This document shows positions 17,420 to 26,031 of a stretch of DNA of 45,100 nt, one piece after another. This DNA is from Desulfobacula sp. (lineage in GTDB: Bacteria; Desulfobacterota; Desulfobacteria; Desulfobacterales; Desulfobacteraceae): positions 1 through 45,100 of the forward strand of contig JAMPXP010000029.1 of assembly GCA_023701135.1 (NCBI GenBank), in the 5' to 3' direction. Position numbers and translations under genes: made by a program. Positions within the stretch are counted from its first letter, which is position 1. Each line of letters begins with the position of its first letter. Below the pieces are notes generated by a model. That model did no database searches and was not told the DNA's origin. It saw nothing but the letters and a program-made list of their open reading frames with translations.

Positions 17420-18193
17420 CTAGGGGTTAATAAATTTGTATCTATTTTCCAACCACCGGATAATGAAAGAAAGACCGGCGGTAATGACCAGGTAACAGAA
17501 TGCTACGGTAAACCAGATTTCAAAACTTAAAAAGGTTTCGGAAACGATTTTTTGCCCCTGCAGGGTCAGGTCGGCAATGGCGATGGTGCTGACCAGGGAC
17601 GAGTCTTTAATCAAGGAGACGCTTTGGCCTGCCAGCATGGGCAGGGTCTGCCGGAGCATCTGGGGAAGGATAACCTTGATATAAGTGGCAAAAACAGACA
17701 GACCGAGACTTTGAGCGGCTTCATATTGTCCCTTTGGAATATTCACCACCCCGGACCGGATGATCTCCGATGAATAGGCCCCTTCAAACAGGCTCAATGC
17801 AACGACTGCCGACAGGAAGGCGGATATATCCAATACCGGTGAAATGACAAAATACATGATAAAAATCTGTGTCAGCAGCGGTGTATTTCTGATGGTTTCA
17901 ACATAGATCCAGGCCATAAGCCTGAGTACCGGAGAGGTGGATAACCTGGCCAAAGCAGATAAAAGCCCCAGGAAAAGAGAAAGAAACAACCCCAGGAAGG
18001 AGATTTTGAGCGTGACCCAAAGGCCTTCCAGTAAAGCTCCCTTTATAAACAGGCCGTTTTCAACGACAAACAGATAGGGTTTGACCCTGTACCACTGCCA
18101 GTTATACTCAAGATTCCGATAACCGATAATCAGGATCAACGCCATTGCAAAAATAAAAAGAAAAGGCTTGACACCCTTTTTCACACGCTTCAT
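17420..18193 (-). CDS. Polar amino acid ABC transporter permease (first gene of the set)
   Basis: A 257-residue HisQ/HisM-like permease with about five membrane segments and the EAA loop EAAQSLGLSVFATYIKVILPQ. It pairs with the second permease at 15718 to form the membrane pore. The start ATG 18193 has AGGG eight bases upstream; the frame's TTG at 18220 lies further out without one. A 33-base gap separates it from the binding protein. Confidence 0.88.
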   Translation of the reverse strand: MKRVKKGVKPFLFIFAMALILIIGYRNLEYNWQWYRVKPYLFVVENGLFIKGALLEGLWVTLKISFLGLFLSLFLGLLSALARLSTSPVLRLMAWIYVETIRNTPLLTQIFIMYFVISPVLDISAFLSAVVALSLFEGAYSSEIIRSGVVNIPKGQYEAAQSLGLSVFATYIKVILPQMLRQTLPMLAGQSVSLIKDSSLVSTIAIADLTLQGQKIVSETFLSFEIWFTVAFCYLVITAGLSFIIRWLENRYKFINP

Positions 18194-18240
18194 GAATGAG
18201 CCCTTATGATTTAAGGGCAAAGATTACCATGAAAAAAGAA

Positions 18241-18280
18241 AACCCGCCACTTCAAATATATGATGTGGCAGGTTTTTAAA
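18241..18280 (-). terminator. Rho-independent terminator after amt (bidirectional shape)
   Basis: Arms 18241-18254 and 18261-18274 pair around AATATA, with a GCCAC/GTGGC core, AACC/GGTT outer pairs and two mismatches. On the minus strand the stem is followed by TTTTCTTTTTTC. It lies between the end of amt and the first permease gene, so amt-glnK transcripts should mostly stop here. Confidence 0.75.
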
Positions 18281-18303
18281 TCTCCTTTCCTTCTTTTAAG
18301 GGT

Positions 18304-19734
18304 TTAGGTCATCTCCACCTTATTGACCAGCTTCCCGGAAGCAAAGGCTGGATCAGTATCATATTTTTTATTGCCGGGGCCTCCGGCAAAACCCATGGTG
18401 CCATGGTTAATGGTGGTAAAATCCGGGTAGGCATTTCCGCCGTGCTCAATGCTATCAAGGCCTTCGAGTTCTTCCTCCCGGGACACCCGCAAGCCGATGG
18501 TGGCGTCAATGGTTTTGAAAAGAAGATAGGCCAAAGGAAAGGTCCAGACAAAACAGGATACCATCCCGGTCACCTGAACCGCTACAATCTTGAACGACAG
18601 GCCGCTCATGTTGAAAAGTCCGGCTGCAAGGGTCCCCCAGGCGCCGCAGACCCCATGAACGGAGATGGCGCCCACGGGATCATCAATCTTAACCTTGTCA
18701 AAAAATAAGACTGAAAAAACAACCAGAACCCCTGCCAGAGCGCCGATTATAATTGAACTGGTAGGGGTTACATTGGCGCATCCGGCCGTAATCCCCACAA
18801 GTCCTGCCAGGGCACCGTTCAAACTCATACCGGCTTCGGGTTTGCCAAACTTGAACCAGGTTACCATCATGGCCACGATGGCCCCGGCAGCAGCGGCCAG
18901 GTTCGTATTCACAAAGATCATGGCCGTATCCTTATTGGCTGCCGTTGTTGATCCCGGATTAAATCCGAACCAGCCCAGCCAGAGGATAAACACTCCGATA
19001 AAAACCAAGGGAATATTATGACCCAGGATGGGTTTTACCTTTCCTTCTTTTGTATACCTTCCCAAACGGGGGCCCAGAACCATGGATCCTGCCAACGCGC
19101 ACCAGCCGCCCACGGAATGGACCACCGTGGAGCCTGCGAAATCAATAAAACCCAATTTTTCAAGCCATCCGCCCCCATTAAAAAGGCCTCCCCATGCCCA
19201 GCTTCCGAAAACCGGATAAATCAGAGCGGAAATAAACACGGAATATATCAGATATCCGGAAAACTTTGTTCTTTCGGCCATGGCGCCGGAAACAATGGTA
19301 GCGGAAGTGGCGGCAAAAACCACCTGAAACATCCAGAATGCCAGAACCCATGGGTCCCCTCCAACTTTGAAATCGCTTAAAAAGAATCCAGTTGTTCCAA
19401 AAAAGCCGGTTTTTGAAGCCCCAAACATCAGTCCAAATCCAACAGCCCAATAGGCAATGGATCCCATGGAAAAATCCATGAAATTTTTCATCATGATATT
19501 GACTGCATTTTTTGCCCGGGTGAGCCCTGTCTCAACCATGGCAAAGCCAGCTTGCATAAAGAACACCAAAGCAGCGCAAACCAATGTCCAGACATAATCT
19601 GCATGGGTCTGAACCAATTCAATGGCTGCCTTATTGGATTCCGGAGTCGGAATTTCAGTAGGGGCTTCGTCTCCTGCAAAAGCAAGAGAAAGGGAAAATA
19701 CCAAACACACGATCATCATAGTTATTTTTCTCAT
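18304..19734 (-). CDS. amt: Ammonium transporter
   Basis: A 476-residue Amt/Rh-family ammonium channel. A cleavable signal peptide (about 1-20, ending AFAGDEA) is followed by eleven membrane segments. The family motifs DFSMGSIAYWAVGFG and STVVHSVGGWCALAGS (first pore His) are present, as is GAISVHGVCGAWGTLAAGLF (second pore His). The cytoplasmic C-terminus of about 60 residues is the usual docking site for P-II. It follows glnK by 20 bases, the standard pairing, and shares its sigma-54 promoter. Confidence 0.95.
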   Translation of the reverse strand: MRKITMMIVCLVFSLSLAFAGDEAPTEIPTPESNKAAIELVQTHADYVWTLVCAALVFFMQAGFAMVETGLTRAKNAVNIMMKNFMDFSMGSIAYWAVGFGLMFGASKTGFFGTTGFFLSDFKVGGDPWVLAFWMFQVVFAATSATIVSGAMAERTKFSGYLIYSVFISALIYPVFGSWAWGGLFNGGGWLEKLGFIDFAGSTVVHSVGGWCALAGSMVLGPRLGRYTKEGKVKPILGHNIPLVFIGVFILWLGWFGFNPGSTTAANKDTAMIFVNTNLAAAAGAIVAMMVTWFKFGKPEAGMSLNGALAGLVGITAGCANVTPTSSIIIGALAGVLVVFSVLFFDKVKIDDPVGAISVHGVCGAWGTLAAGLFNMSGLSFKIVAVQVTGMVSCFVWTFPLAYLLFKTIDATIGLRVSREEELEGLDSIEHGGNAYPDFTTINHGTMGFAGGPGNKKYDTDPAFASGKLVNKVEMT

Positions 19735-19754
19735 TTTATTCTTCTCCTTTAAGG

Positions 19755-20093
<339 letters not shown>

Positions 20094-20147
20094 TCAGTTC
20101 TCCTTGTTAAATATTAAAGCTTTGTTTGCCTTGCTGAACAGGATAAG

Positions 20148-20163
20148 AGCAAAACCAGTGCCA
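20148..20163 (-). promoter_or_regulatory. Consensus sigma-54 promoter of glnK-amt
   Basis: On the minus strand the bases read TGGCACTGGTTTTGCT, a full match to TGGCAC-N5-TTGCW with GG-N10-GC spacing. It lies 55 bases upstream of glnK. Nitrogen-controlled glnK-amt operons commonly use sigma-54. Confidence 0.9.
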
Positions 20164-20281
20164 GGACGGAATTATGCAAGTTATTTCATGATAACATACC
20201 GTTATATAATGATATTTTTCGATACAGGCAGATGAGAAGCAGAGGATTATAGTAACACTTTTGAAATTTAAAAATTACTAT

Positions 20282-20332
20282 TATGTAATTAATTATTAAT
20301 TACATATAATTCAATCGTAAATTTAATTACAT
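20282..20332. promoter_or_regulatory. AT-rich palindrome, candidate activator site for glnK
   Basis: ATGTAATTAAT (20283-20293) and ATTAATTACAT (20295-20305) form a perfect inverted repeat around T20294. A third half-site, TTAATTACAT, lies at 20323-20332. The array is about 150-190 bases upstream of the expected glnK transcript start. The rest of this 258-base gap is AT-rich without other clear signals. The binder is unknown and the site does not resemble the enteric NtrC box. Confidence 0.4.
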
Positions 20333-20351
20333 TTTTGCAGTTATTGTGAAT

Positions 20352-21452
20352 TTATGGATTATTTTTACCAAACATATTTCCGGTCAAAATCCGGTTCAAG
20401 GGCTTTCCTTGAGCATATCCTCTGGCAAAAGGATCATGAATATAGGGAAAGGACAAAAGTTTCAATGAAACCCGGGGAAAGCGGTATAAGAATCCGGCGC
20501 CGGCCCGGTACAATCTTAAATCCGTCTGAATTTCTTTAAGTTTTTTCATATACATCCGTCTTGCCGAAGGAGGACCGGTTTCTGCTGCCTCAAGAATGGC
20601 AAAAGCGGCCTCCCGGCCGCTTTTGACCGCAAAATAGATCCCTTCCCCCAACAGGGGTTCGGCAAACCCGGCCGCATCTCCGCAAAGCAGTATTCTGCTT
20701 GATTCAGGTCTGTAATGAACCCCTCCCGTACAGATGGGATATCCCCTGACCGATTCAAGTCGATGGGAAGACAGTTTCTTCCCGGCATATTCAATCAATT
20801 GCCGCGTCTGAAGACCTGCCCGTGACCCATAAGAATAGATCCCGATATTCACATGATCGTCCTTGGGAAAAATCCAGAAATACCCATTTTTCAATCTGGA
20901 AAAATCAAATTCCATGGGATGGTTTTCCGGCCGGTCCAGCCTGACATCCGCCTCAATGGCCGTCTGTTTCTGCCAGAACCGGCCCTTTGCGGCGAAACGC
21001 CGGACAATGCTGTTGGCTCCGTCGGCACCGATGAGATAAGAAGCCTTGAAAAGATCACTGCCCGCATCAATTTCAACAAAATGATTCTTTTCGCAAATGG
21101 AATGTATCCTTTTGATGACCTTGAAATGCGCCCCCTTTCCCATGACCCGTTCCAGGGAAAAAAGATCCAGTTCCTCCCGCCGGGTCATATGACAGAGTAT
21201 GTTTTGATCCTGGATATGGAAGGGGGTGCTGCCCGGCGGAGTTATTCTTATGGTCCGGCATTCTCTTTTGATCACCGGTGAAATATCATAGGGGAAAAGA
21301 TGATATCCTTTGGGGGTAATGCCCCCGGCGCAGGCCTTCTTCCTTGGGAATTCGTATTTGTCCAGAAGCAGGACCTTTAAGCCTTTTTCCAGAAGAACAA
21401 AGGCGGCGGCGGTTCCTGCCGGTCCAGCCCCCATGACAGCAGCATCAAACAT
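20352..21452 (-). CDS. Geranylgeranyl reductase family FAD protein
   Basis: A 366-residue flavoprotein of the geranylgeranyl reductase family, which saturates isoprenoid chains of lipids or quinones. The N-terminal FAD motif is GAGPAGTAAAFVLLEKG, followed by KKACAGGITPKG, the family's Cys-Gly-Gly block. The segments YLIGADGANSIVRR and RILLCGDAAGFAEPLLGEGIYFA are the second and third FAD contacts. In sulfate reducers a menaquinone or lipid substrate is possible but not shown. It stands alone between flagellin and glnK. Confidence 0.85.
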   Translation of the reverse strand: MFDAAVMGAGPAGTAAAFVLLEKGLKVLLLDKYEFPRKKACAGGITPKGYHLFPYDISPVIKRECRTIRITPPGSTPFHIQDQNILCHMTRREELDLFSLERVMGKGAHFKVIKRIHSICEKNHFVEIDAGSDLFKASYLIGADGANSIVRRFAAKGRFWQKQTAIEADVRLDRPENHPMEFDFSRLKNGYFWIFPKDDHVNIGIYSYGSRAGLQTRQLIEYAGKKLSSHRLESVRGYPICTGGVHYRPESSRILLCGDAAGFAEPLLGEGIYFAVKSGREAAFAILEAAETGPPSARRMYMKKLKEIQTDLRLYRAGAGFLYRFPRVSLKLLSFPYIHDPFARGYAQGKPLNRILTGNMFGKNNP

Positions 21453-21477
21453 GAATTGATCTTATCCCGGCCGGGTC

Positions 21478-22314
21478 CTATCCGAAAAGATCAACCATAT
21501 GCTTTGCCACGTCGCCGGCCTTTGCCTGGGCAAAGGCCCGGGCCTGGGACAAGAGTTTGATCCGGTTTATTTCCATGGATTCTTCGGCATAATCGAGGTC
21601 CTCGATTTCAGAGGCGGAGGCAAGGGTGCTGATCTGTGAATGGGTAAGATTCTGAATGGCCGATTCGAGCTGGTTTTGAGTTGAGCCTGCCTGGGATTGC
21701 TGCCTGCCGATATATTCCAGTGCGGCATCTGAAATCCCGATGGCGGCCTGGGCGCCTTCCGGGGTGGTTACATCAATGCCTGCCAGGGTTTCTGACGAAT
21801 CATCAGAGATCATAGCAGGATCAAGGGAGCCCAGGGAAATTTCCGTCACCTCCCCGGAAGATGCTCCCACCTGGAATTCCTTGCCTGTAAAGGTACCGGA
21901 CAATAATGCCTGTCCGTTAAAAGAAGTGCTGTCGGCAATGCTTTTCAAGGATTCAAGGTTTTTTGAAATGTCTGCCTGAATGGCCTGCCGGCTTTCCGGG
22001 GATTGGGCTGCGGAAGCGGCCTGGACAGCCTTGGCCCGGATATCCTGGATGATATTCGCGGCCTGCCCCAGGGCGCCGTCAGCCACCTGGGCAATGGAGG
22101 CGGCATCCTTTGCATTCTGAATGGCCTGGCCAAACCCCATGGCCTGGCTTTCCAGGGTATGGGCGATGACCATGCCTGCGGCATCGTCCGCTGCCTTAGT
22201 GATTCTTTTTCCGATAGAAAGACGGGTAAGGGACTCCGACAGGGCCCGGTCTGTTTTCTGTAAATGATAAGCGGAAAAAGCGCTACCCGAGTTGTCGTTG
22301 ATTCTTAAACTCAT
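21478..22314 (-). CDS. Short flagellin (orphan)
   Basis: A 278-residue flagellin with conserved N-terminal D0/D1 (SLTRLSIGKRITKAADDAAG) and a C-terminal D0 helix ending in LLSQARAFAQAKAG. The variable middle is small, so the filament surface domain is minimal. The start ATG 22314 has AAGGAGGT four bases upstream. No chaperone, hook or motor gene is nearby. The start of the protein is slightly unusual in having SLRINDNSGSAFSAYHL. Export would be by the flagellar type III system, without a signal peptide. Confidence 0.9.
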   Translation of the reverse strand: MSLRINDNSGSAFSAYHLQKTDRALSESLTRLSIGKRITKAADDAAGMVIAHTLESQAMGFGQAIQNAKDAASIAQVADGALGQAANIIQDIRAKAVQAASAAQSPESRQAIQADISKNLESLKSIADSTSFNGQALLSGTFTGKEFQVGASSGEVTEISLGSLDPAMISDDSSETLAGIDVTTPEGAQAAIGISDAALEYIGRQQSQAGSTQNQLESAIQNLTHSQISTLASASEIEDLDYAEESMEINRIKLLSQARAFAQAKAGDVAKHMVDLFG

Positions 22315-22349
22315 GGCACCTCCTTCAAATATTTCCCATGCCTTTTCCA

Positions 22350-22377
22350 AGTATAAGGAATTTTTTGAAAAAATCAA
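22350..22377 (-). promoter_or_regulatory. Candidate sigma-70 promoter of flagellin
   Basis: On the minus strand TTGATT (22372-22377) and TATACT (22350-22355) are 16 bases apart, 35 bases before the start codon. No sigma-28 or sigma-54 element, the usual flagellin promoters, is seen in this gap. Confidence 0.4.
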
Positions 22378-22389
22378 ACAAATGATGAA

Positions 22390-23022
22390 TTATTCCGGTT
22401 CCGATGATTTCTGTTTTTCAATATAGGTTTTCATCATGGCTTCAATCCGGGTGCTGATTTTTTTCATATGAGCGATACACTCGTGTTCAGCCCTTCCGGG
22501 ATAATTCCGGAAGGCGATGAGGACACCGGACAGACAAGAAAAAAGGGTATGGGCCAGAAGCCGGGTCTCTGTTCTGCACCCAGCACGGACAAATACCATT
22601 TCAAATGCATCCATGAGACCCCGGCCGATTTCATTGAGCTTATCCACGGATTCCATATTCTTATTACCGTGAAGGGCAAAATGGGTGATCATTCTCCACT
22701 GGGACTGCTTTTCAATATAATAATCCAGAAAATAATCAATGGTGATCTTGACGGGATCTCCATCCTTTTCTTGGACCTTAAGATTCAGTTCCCGGATAAA
22801 GGCGCAGGCATCCTGGTAGACAATCCGTGCATAGAGTTCTTCCTGGCTGCTGAAATAGGTATAAATGGAAGATTTGGCGATTCCGGCAGCCTTTGCAATT
22901 TCGGCCATGCTGACCTGGTCATAGGTTTTCTCGCCAAATACATTTCTGGCTGCTTCTATAATAAGGGTCTGGCGCAGTTCCCGCTCCTGTTCCTTTAATT
23001 TGCTCAATGTATCTTTTATCAT
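22390..23022 (-). CDS. TetR-family transcriptional regulator
   Basis: A 210-residue repressor-type regulator. The helix-turn-helix is at about residues 20-65, with SMAEIAKAAGIAKSSIYTYFSSQEELYARI. The C-terminal ligand domain has no recognisable signature. ATG 23022, preceded by GAGGG, is chosen; an open frame runs 59 codons further upstream but crosses the divergent promoter. It faces the acyl-CoA ligase operon, so it probably controls it in response to an acid or its CoA ester. Confidence 0.88.
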   Translation of the reverse strand: MIKDTLSKLKEQERELRQTLIIEAARNVFGEKTYDQVSMAEIAKAAGIAKSSIYTYFSSQEELYARIVYQDACAFIRELNLKVQEKDGDPVKITIDYFLDYYIEKQSQWRMITHFALHGNKNMESVDKLNEIGRGLMDAFEMVFVRAGCRTETRLLAHTLFSCLSGVLIAFRNYPGRAEHECIAHMKKISTRIEAMMKTYIEKQKSSEPE

Positions 23023-23086
23023 GTCCCTCTTCCTTGTTTGTATTTCTCCCAAAATACCATAGTGTAAAAATTCAATCAAGCAGTGG

Positions 23087-23115
23087 TTGACATCACGACC
23101 GACGTTCGATATAAG
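23087..23115 (+). promoter_or_regulatory. Sigma-70 promoter of the acyl-CoA ligase operon with overlapping operator
   Basis: TTGACA (23087-23092), a 17-base spacer and TATAAG (23110-23115) make a strong promoter 66 bases before the ligase gene. The inverted repeat GTTC-N7-GAAC at 23104-23118 covers the -10 box. Two ACCGAC copies at 23098-23103 and 23117-23122 also flank it. This is the likely TetR operator. Confidence 0.7.
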
Positions 23116-23180
23116 AACCGACAGACATAAGAAAGCCTGACAAGGGCCGTACCGAATCATTTCCAGGAGGAAAGAAAACC

Positions 23181-24902
23181 ATGCTGCCGGAAAAACCATG
23201 GCATAAATTCTACTCAGATGTTCCCCGTTCCATCGATTATCCCGATGTCACCATGTATGAATCCCTTTTGCGGTCCGTCAACCGGGTGCCGGACAAGATT
23301 GCCTGGGATTTCATGGGAACCCTTTGCACCTATCAGGCCTTTGGAGATCAGATTTCAAAATGCGCCGATGCCCTGTCCCATCTCGGTTTAAAAAAAGGGG
23401 ACGCCATCACCATTTCCATGCCCACCACTCCCCAGGGTATTATCTGTTTTTACGCCGCCAACAAAATCGGTGCCGTGGCGTCCATGATCCACCCTTTGTC
23501 AACGGAAGCGGAGATCGCCTTCTATCTCGAAATTTCCAATTCCACCATGGCCCTGACCCTGGACGCCTTTTACGGAAAATTCAAGCAGGCCATGGAAAAA
23601 ACAGCCTGCAAGACCCTCATCCTGGCAAAGATCGGTGATTACCTGTCCCCGGTGAAAAAATTCGGGTTCTGGCTTACCAAGGGCAGAAAAATTCTCAGGG
23701 TCCCGGAGGATAGCGCCGTTCATTTCTGGGATCAGTTGATGAACGGTTCTTTTCCAAAGGCTCCCCAGGCCTCCATGTCAACGGACGATACCGCCGTCAT
23801 CCTTTACTCCGGGGGAACCACGGGCAAACCCAAGGGAATCATGCTGTCCAATATGAATTTTATTTCAGAGGGCATGATGGTGGCGGCCTGGGGCAATCTT
23901 GGCGAAAATGACGCCATCCTGGCCATTCTGCCCATATTCCACGGCTTCGGGCTCGGGGTCTGCATCAATGCCGCCTTCATGGGCGGCGGGAAAAGCATCC
24001 TGGTGCCGCAGTTCACCCCGGAACTCGTGGCAAAACTCATCAAAACCAAAAAGCCCAATTTCATTATCGGCGTCCCCACCCTTTATGCGGCTTTAAACAA
24101 GAACAGGGATTTCCAGCAGGCCGACCTGTCCTGCATCAAGGCCGCCTTTTGCGGGGCCGATACCCTACCGACCACGGTAAAGAATGAATTTGAACGGCTT
24201 GTCAAAAAAAGGGGCGGCAATGTCAAGCTGCTTGAAGGCTATGGCCTCACCGAAGCCGTCACCGCCATCATGGCCACCCCCCTGGACCATTACAGGGAAG
24301 GCAGCATCGGTATTCCTTTTCCGGACATGGACGCCAAGATTGTCCTTGAGAAGACCCTGACCGAAGCCCAGCCGGGAGAAGACGGTGAAATCTGCCTGTC
24401 CGGCCCGGCCGTCATGAAAGGATACCTGAACCGGAAAGAAGAAACCGATGCTGTATTGAAAATTCATGAAGACGGGAAATTGTGGCTCCATACCGGAGAT
24501 ATCGGGACCCGGGATGAGGACGGATTTTTTTATTTCAGGCTCCGCCAGAAACGCATGATCAAATCTTCGGGCATGAATGTCTACCCAGCCCAGGTGGAAG
24601 AGGTGCTCCACAATCACCCGGATGTTTCGGATGCCTGCGTCATCGGGGTGCCGGATATGGACCAGGTGGAGCGGGTCAAGGCCTTTGTGGTCTTGAAACC
24701 CGGCATCAGCGCCAGCCCGGATAAGGAAAAGGAACTCATTGCCCACTGCCGGAAGGACCTCATCAAATGGAGCTGCCCCAGAAGCATCGAATTCAGGGAA
24801 ACCCTCCCCCTTACCCTGGTGGGAAAGGTTGCCTATAAGGTGCTTCAGGACCAGGAGATCAAAACCCTCCGCCAACAGGGTGAATACACAGGAGACAAAT
24901 AA
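23181..24902 (+). CDS. AMP-forming acyl-CoA ligase
   Basis: A 573-residue acyl-adenylate-forming enzyme that would activate a carboxylic acid to its CoA thioester. The ATP motif VILYSGGTTGKPKG is at about 207-219. EGYGLTEAV and GDIGTRDEDGFFYF are the second and third core motifs, and the C-terminal catalytic Lys lies in VGKVAYK. AGGAGG at 23165-23170 serves ATG 23181. It is the first gene of the operon with the dehydratase. Substrate class (fatty or aromatic) cannot be fixed from sequence alone. Confidence 0.9.
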   Translation: MLPEKPWHKFYSDVPRSIDYPDVTMYESLLRSVNRVPDKIAWDFMGTLCTYQAFGDQISKCADALSHLGLKKGDAITISMPTTPQGIICFYAANKIGAVASMIHPLSTEAEIAFYLEISNSTMALTLDAFYGKFKQAMEKTACKTLILAKIGDYLSPVKKFGFWLTKGRKILRVPEDSAVHFWDQLMNGSFPKAPQASMSTDDTAVILYSGGTTGKPKGIMLSNMNFISEGMMVAAWGNLGENDAILAILPIFHGFGLGVCINAAFMGGGKSILVPQFTPELVAKLIKTKKPNFIIGVPTLYAALNKNRDFQQADLSCIKAAFCGADTLPTTVKNEFERLVKKRGGNVKLLEGYGLTEAVTAIMATPLDHYREGSIGIPFPDMDAKIVLEKTLTEAQPGEDGEICLSGPAVMKGYLNRKEETDAVLKIHEDGKLWLHTGDIGTRDEDGFFYFRLRQKRMIKSSGMNVYPAQVEEVLHNHPDVSDACVIGVPDMDQVERVKAFVVLKPGISASPDKEKELIAHCRKDLIKWSCPRSIEFRETLPLTLVGKVAYKVLQDQEIKTLRQQGEYTGDK

Positions 24903-24903
24903 G

Positions 24904-26016
24904 ATGAAGGATATTGAATGTTTTCATGATGCCGTCAGCCATATCCCTGAAACGGCTTCGCAAATCAAAAAGCAGGGCCGGAAAATCATGGGATATCTCT
25001 GCTCCTATGCACCGGAAGAACTCATCCATGCGGCTGGGTTTCACCCCATGCGGCTGTTCTCCTCCAAATCCGACATTGTTCTGGCCGAGAATCATCTCCA
25101 GTCCTATTGCTGCTCCCTGGTCCGGGGGATTCTGGAAGACAGTCTGAACGGGCGGCTGGATTTCCTTGACGGGGCCGTGTTTCCTCATACCTGTGATTCC
25201 ATGCAGCGCCTGAGCGATATCTGGCGCATGAACAACCGGTATGCCTTTTTTGCCGACGTGGTGCTTCCGGCCAAATTGAATACAGAGAGCGCCGGCATCT
25301 ATATGACGGAGGTGCTGGCCCGGTTTAAAAAAGATCTTGAAGCCGCCATTGGAAAGGACATCCCGGACACGGAGATCAAGGCCTCCATTTCCCTGTTCAA
25401 TCGGATCCGCAAAAACCTGTCGGCCCTCTATGATCTGAATTCCCGGCATCCCGGCCTCATCAGCGGCCGGGATCTTTACGCCCTTGTCAAAGGGTCCATG
25501 ATCATGGACCGGAAAGAGGCGGCGGACCGCCTGGCAAATATTGTTTCACACCTTGAAAAAATGAGCCCCCCGGTCAAACCTGGCAAACGGCTCATTCTTT
25601 CCGGCTCCGTCTGTGACACCCCGGACATTTTTGACGCCATTGAAACGGCGGGCGGTGTCCTGGTGGGGGATGATCTCTGCACGGGTCAGCGCTGGTTTGA
25701 AGGGCCGGTGATGGAAGACACCCCTCCCCTGTCCGCCATGGCCCAACGATACCGGGACCGGGTGACCTGTCCGGCAAAGCATTCGGGCCTCACCACCCGG
25801 GCCGAGAACCTGGTTTCCCTGGTGCAAAAAACCCGGGCCGACGGGGTGGTGTTTCTTATGCTGAAATTCTGTGATCCCCATACCTTTGACTACCCCTATC
25901 TTAAGGAACGTCTCGACGGGGCGGGGATCAAAAGCATGATCTTCGAAATGGATGACCAGCAGCAGAGCCTGGCCCAGTTCTCTACCCGTATTGAAACCTT
26001 TATTCATATGATTTAG
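24904..26016 (+). CDS. 2-hydroxyacyl-CoA dehydratase / benzoyl-CoA reductase-type subunit (first)
   Basis: A 370-residue subunit of the HgdB/BcrC/FldC superfamily, which carries a 4Fe-4S cluster and performs ketyl-radical dehydration or reductive dearomatisation. The family's LIHAAGFHPMRLF start and the segment PHTCDSMQRLSDIW (cluster Cys) are visible, as is FLMLKFCDPHTFDYPYLK near the C-terminus. The start ATG 24904 follows the ligase stop by one base, with GGAGA upstream. It forms a dimer with the next gene product in known enzymes. Confidence 0.88.
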   Translation: MKDIECFHDAVSHIPETASQIKKQGRKIMGYLCSYAPEELIHAAGFHPMRLFSSKSDIVLAENHLQSYCCSLVRGILEDSLNGRLDFLDGAVFPHTCDSMQRLSDIWRMNNRYAFFADVVLPAKLNTESAGIYMTEVLARFKKDLEAAIGKDIPDTEIKASISLFNRIRKNLSALYDLNSRHPGLISGRDLYALVKGSMIMDRKEAADRLANIVSHLEKMSPPVKPGKRLILSGSVCDTPDIFDAIETAGGVLVGDDLCTGQRWFEGPVMEDTPPLSAMAQRYRDRVTCPAKHSGLTTRAENLVSLVQKTRADGVVFLMLKFCDPHTFDYPYLKERLDGAGIKSMIFEMDDQQQSLAQFSTRIETFIHMI

Positions 26017-26031
26017 ATAAGGACACGCGAT

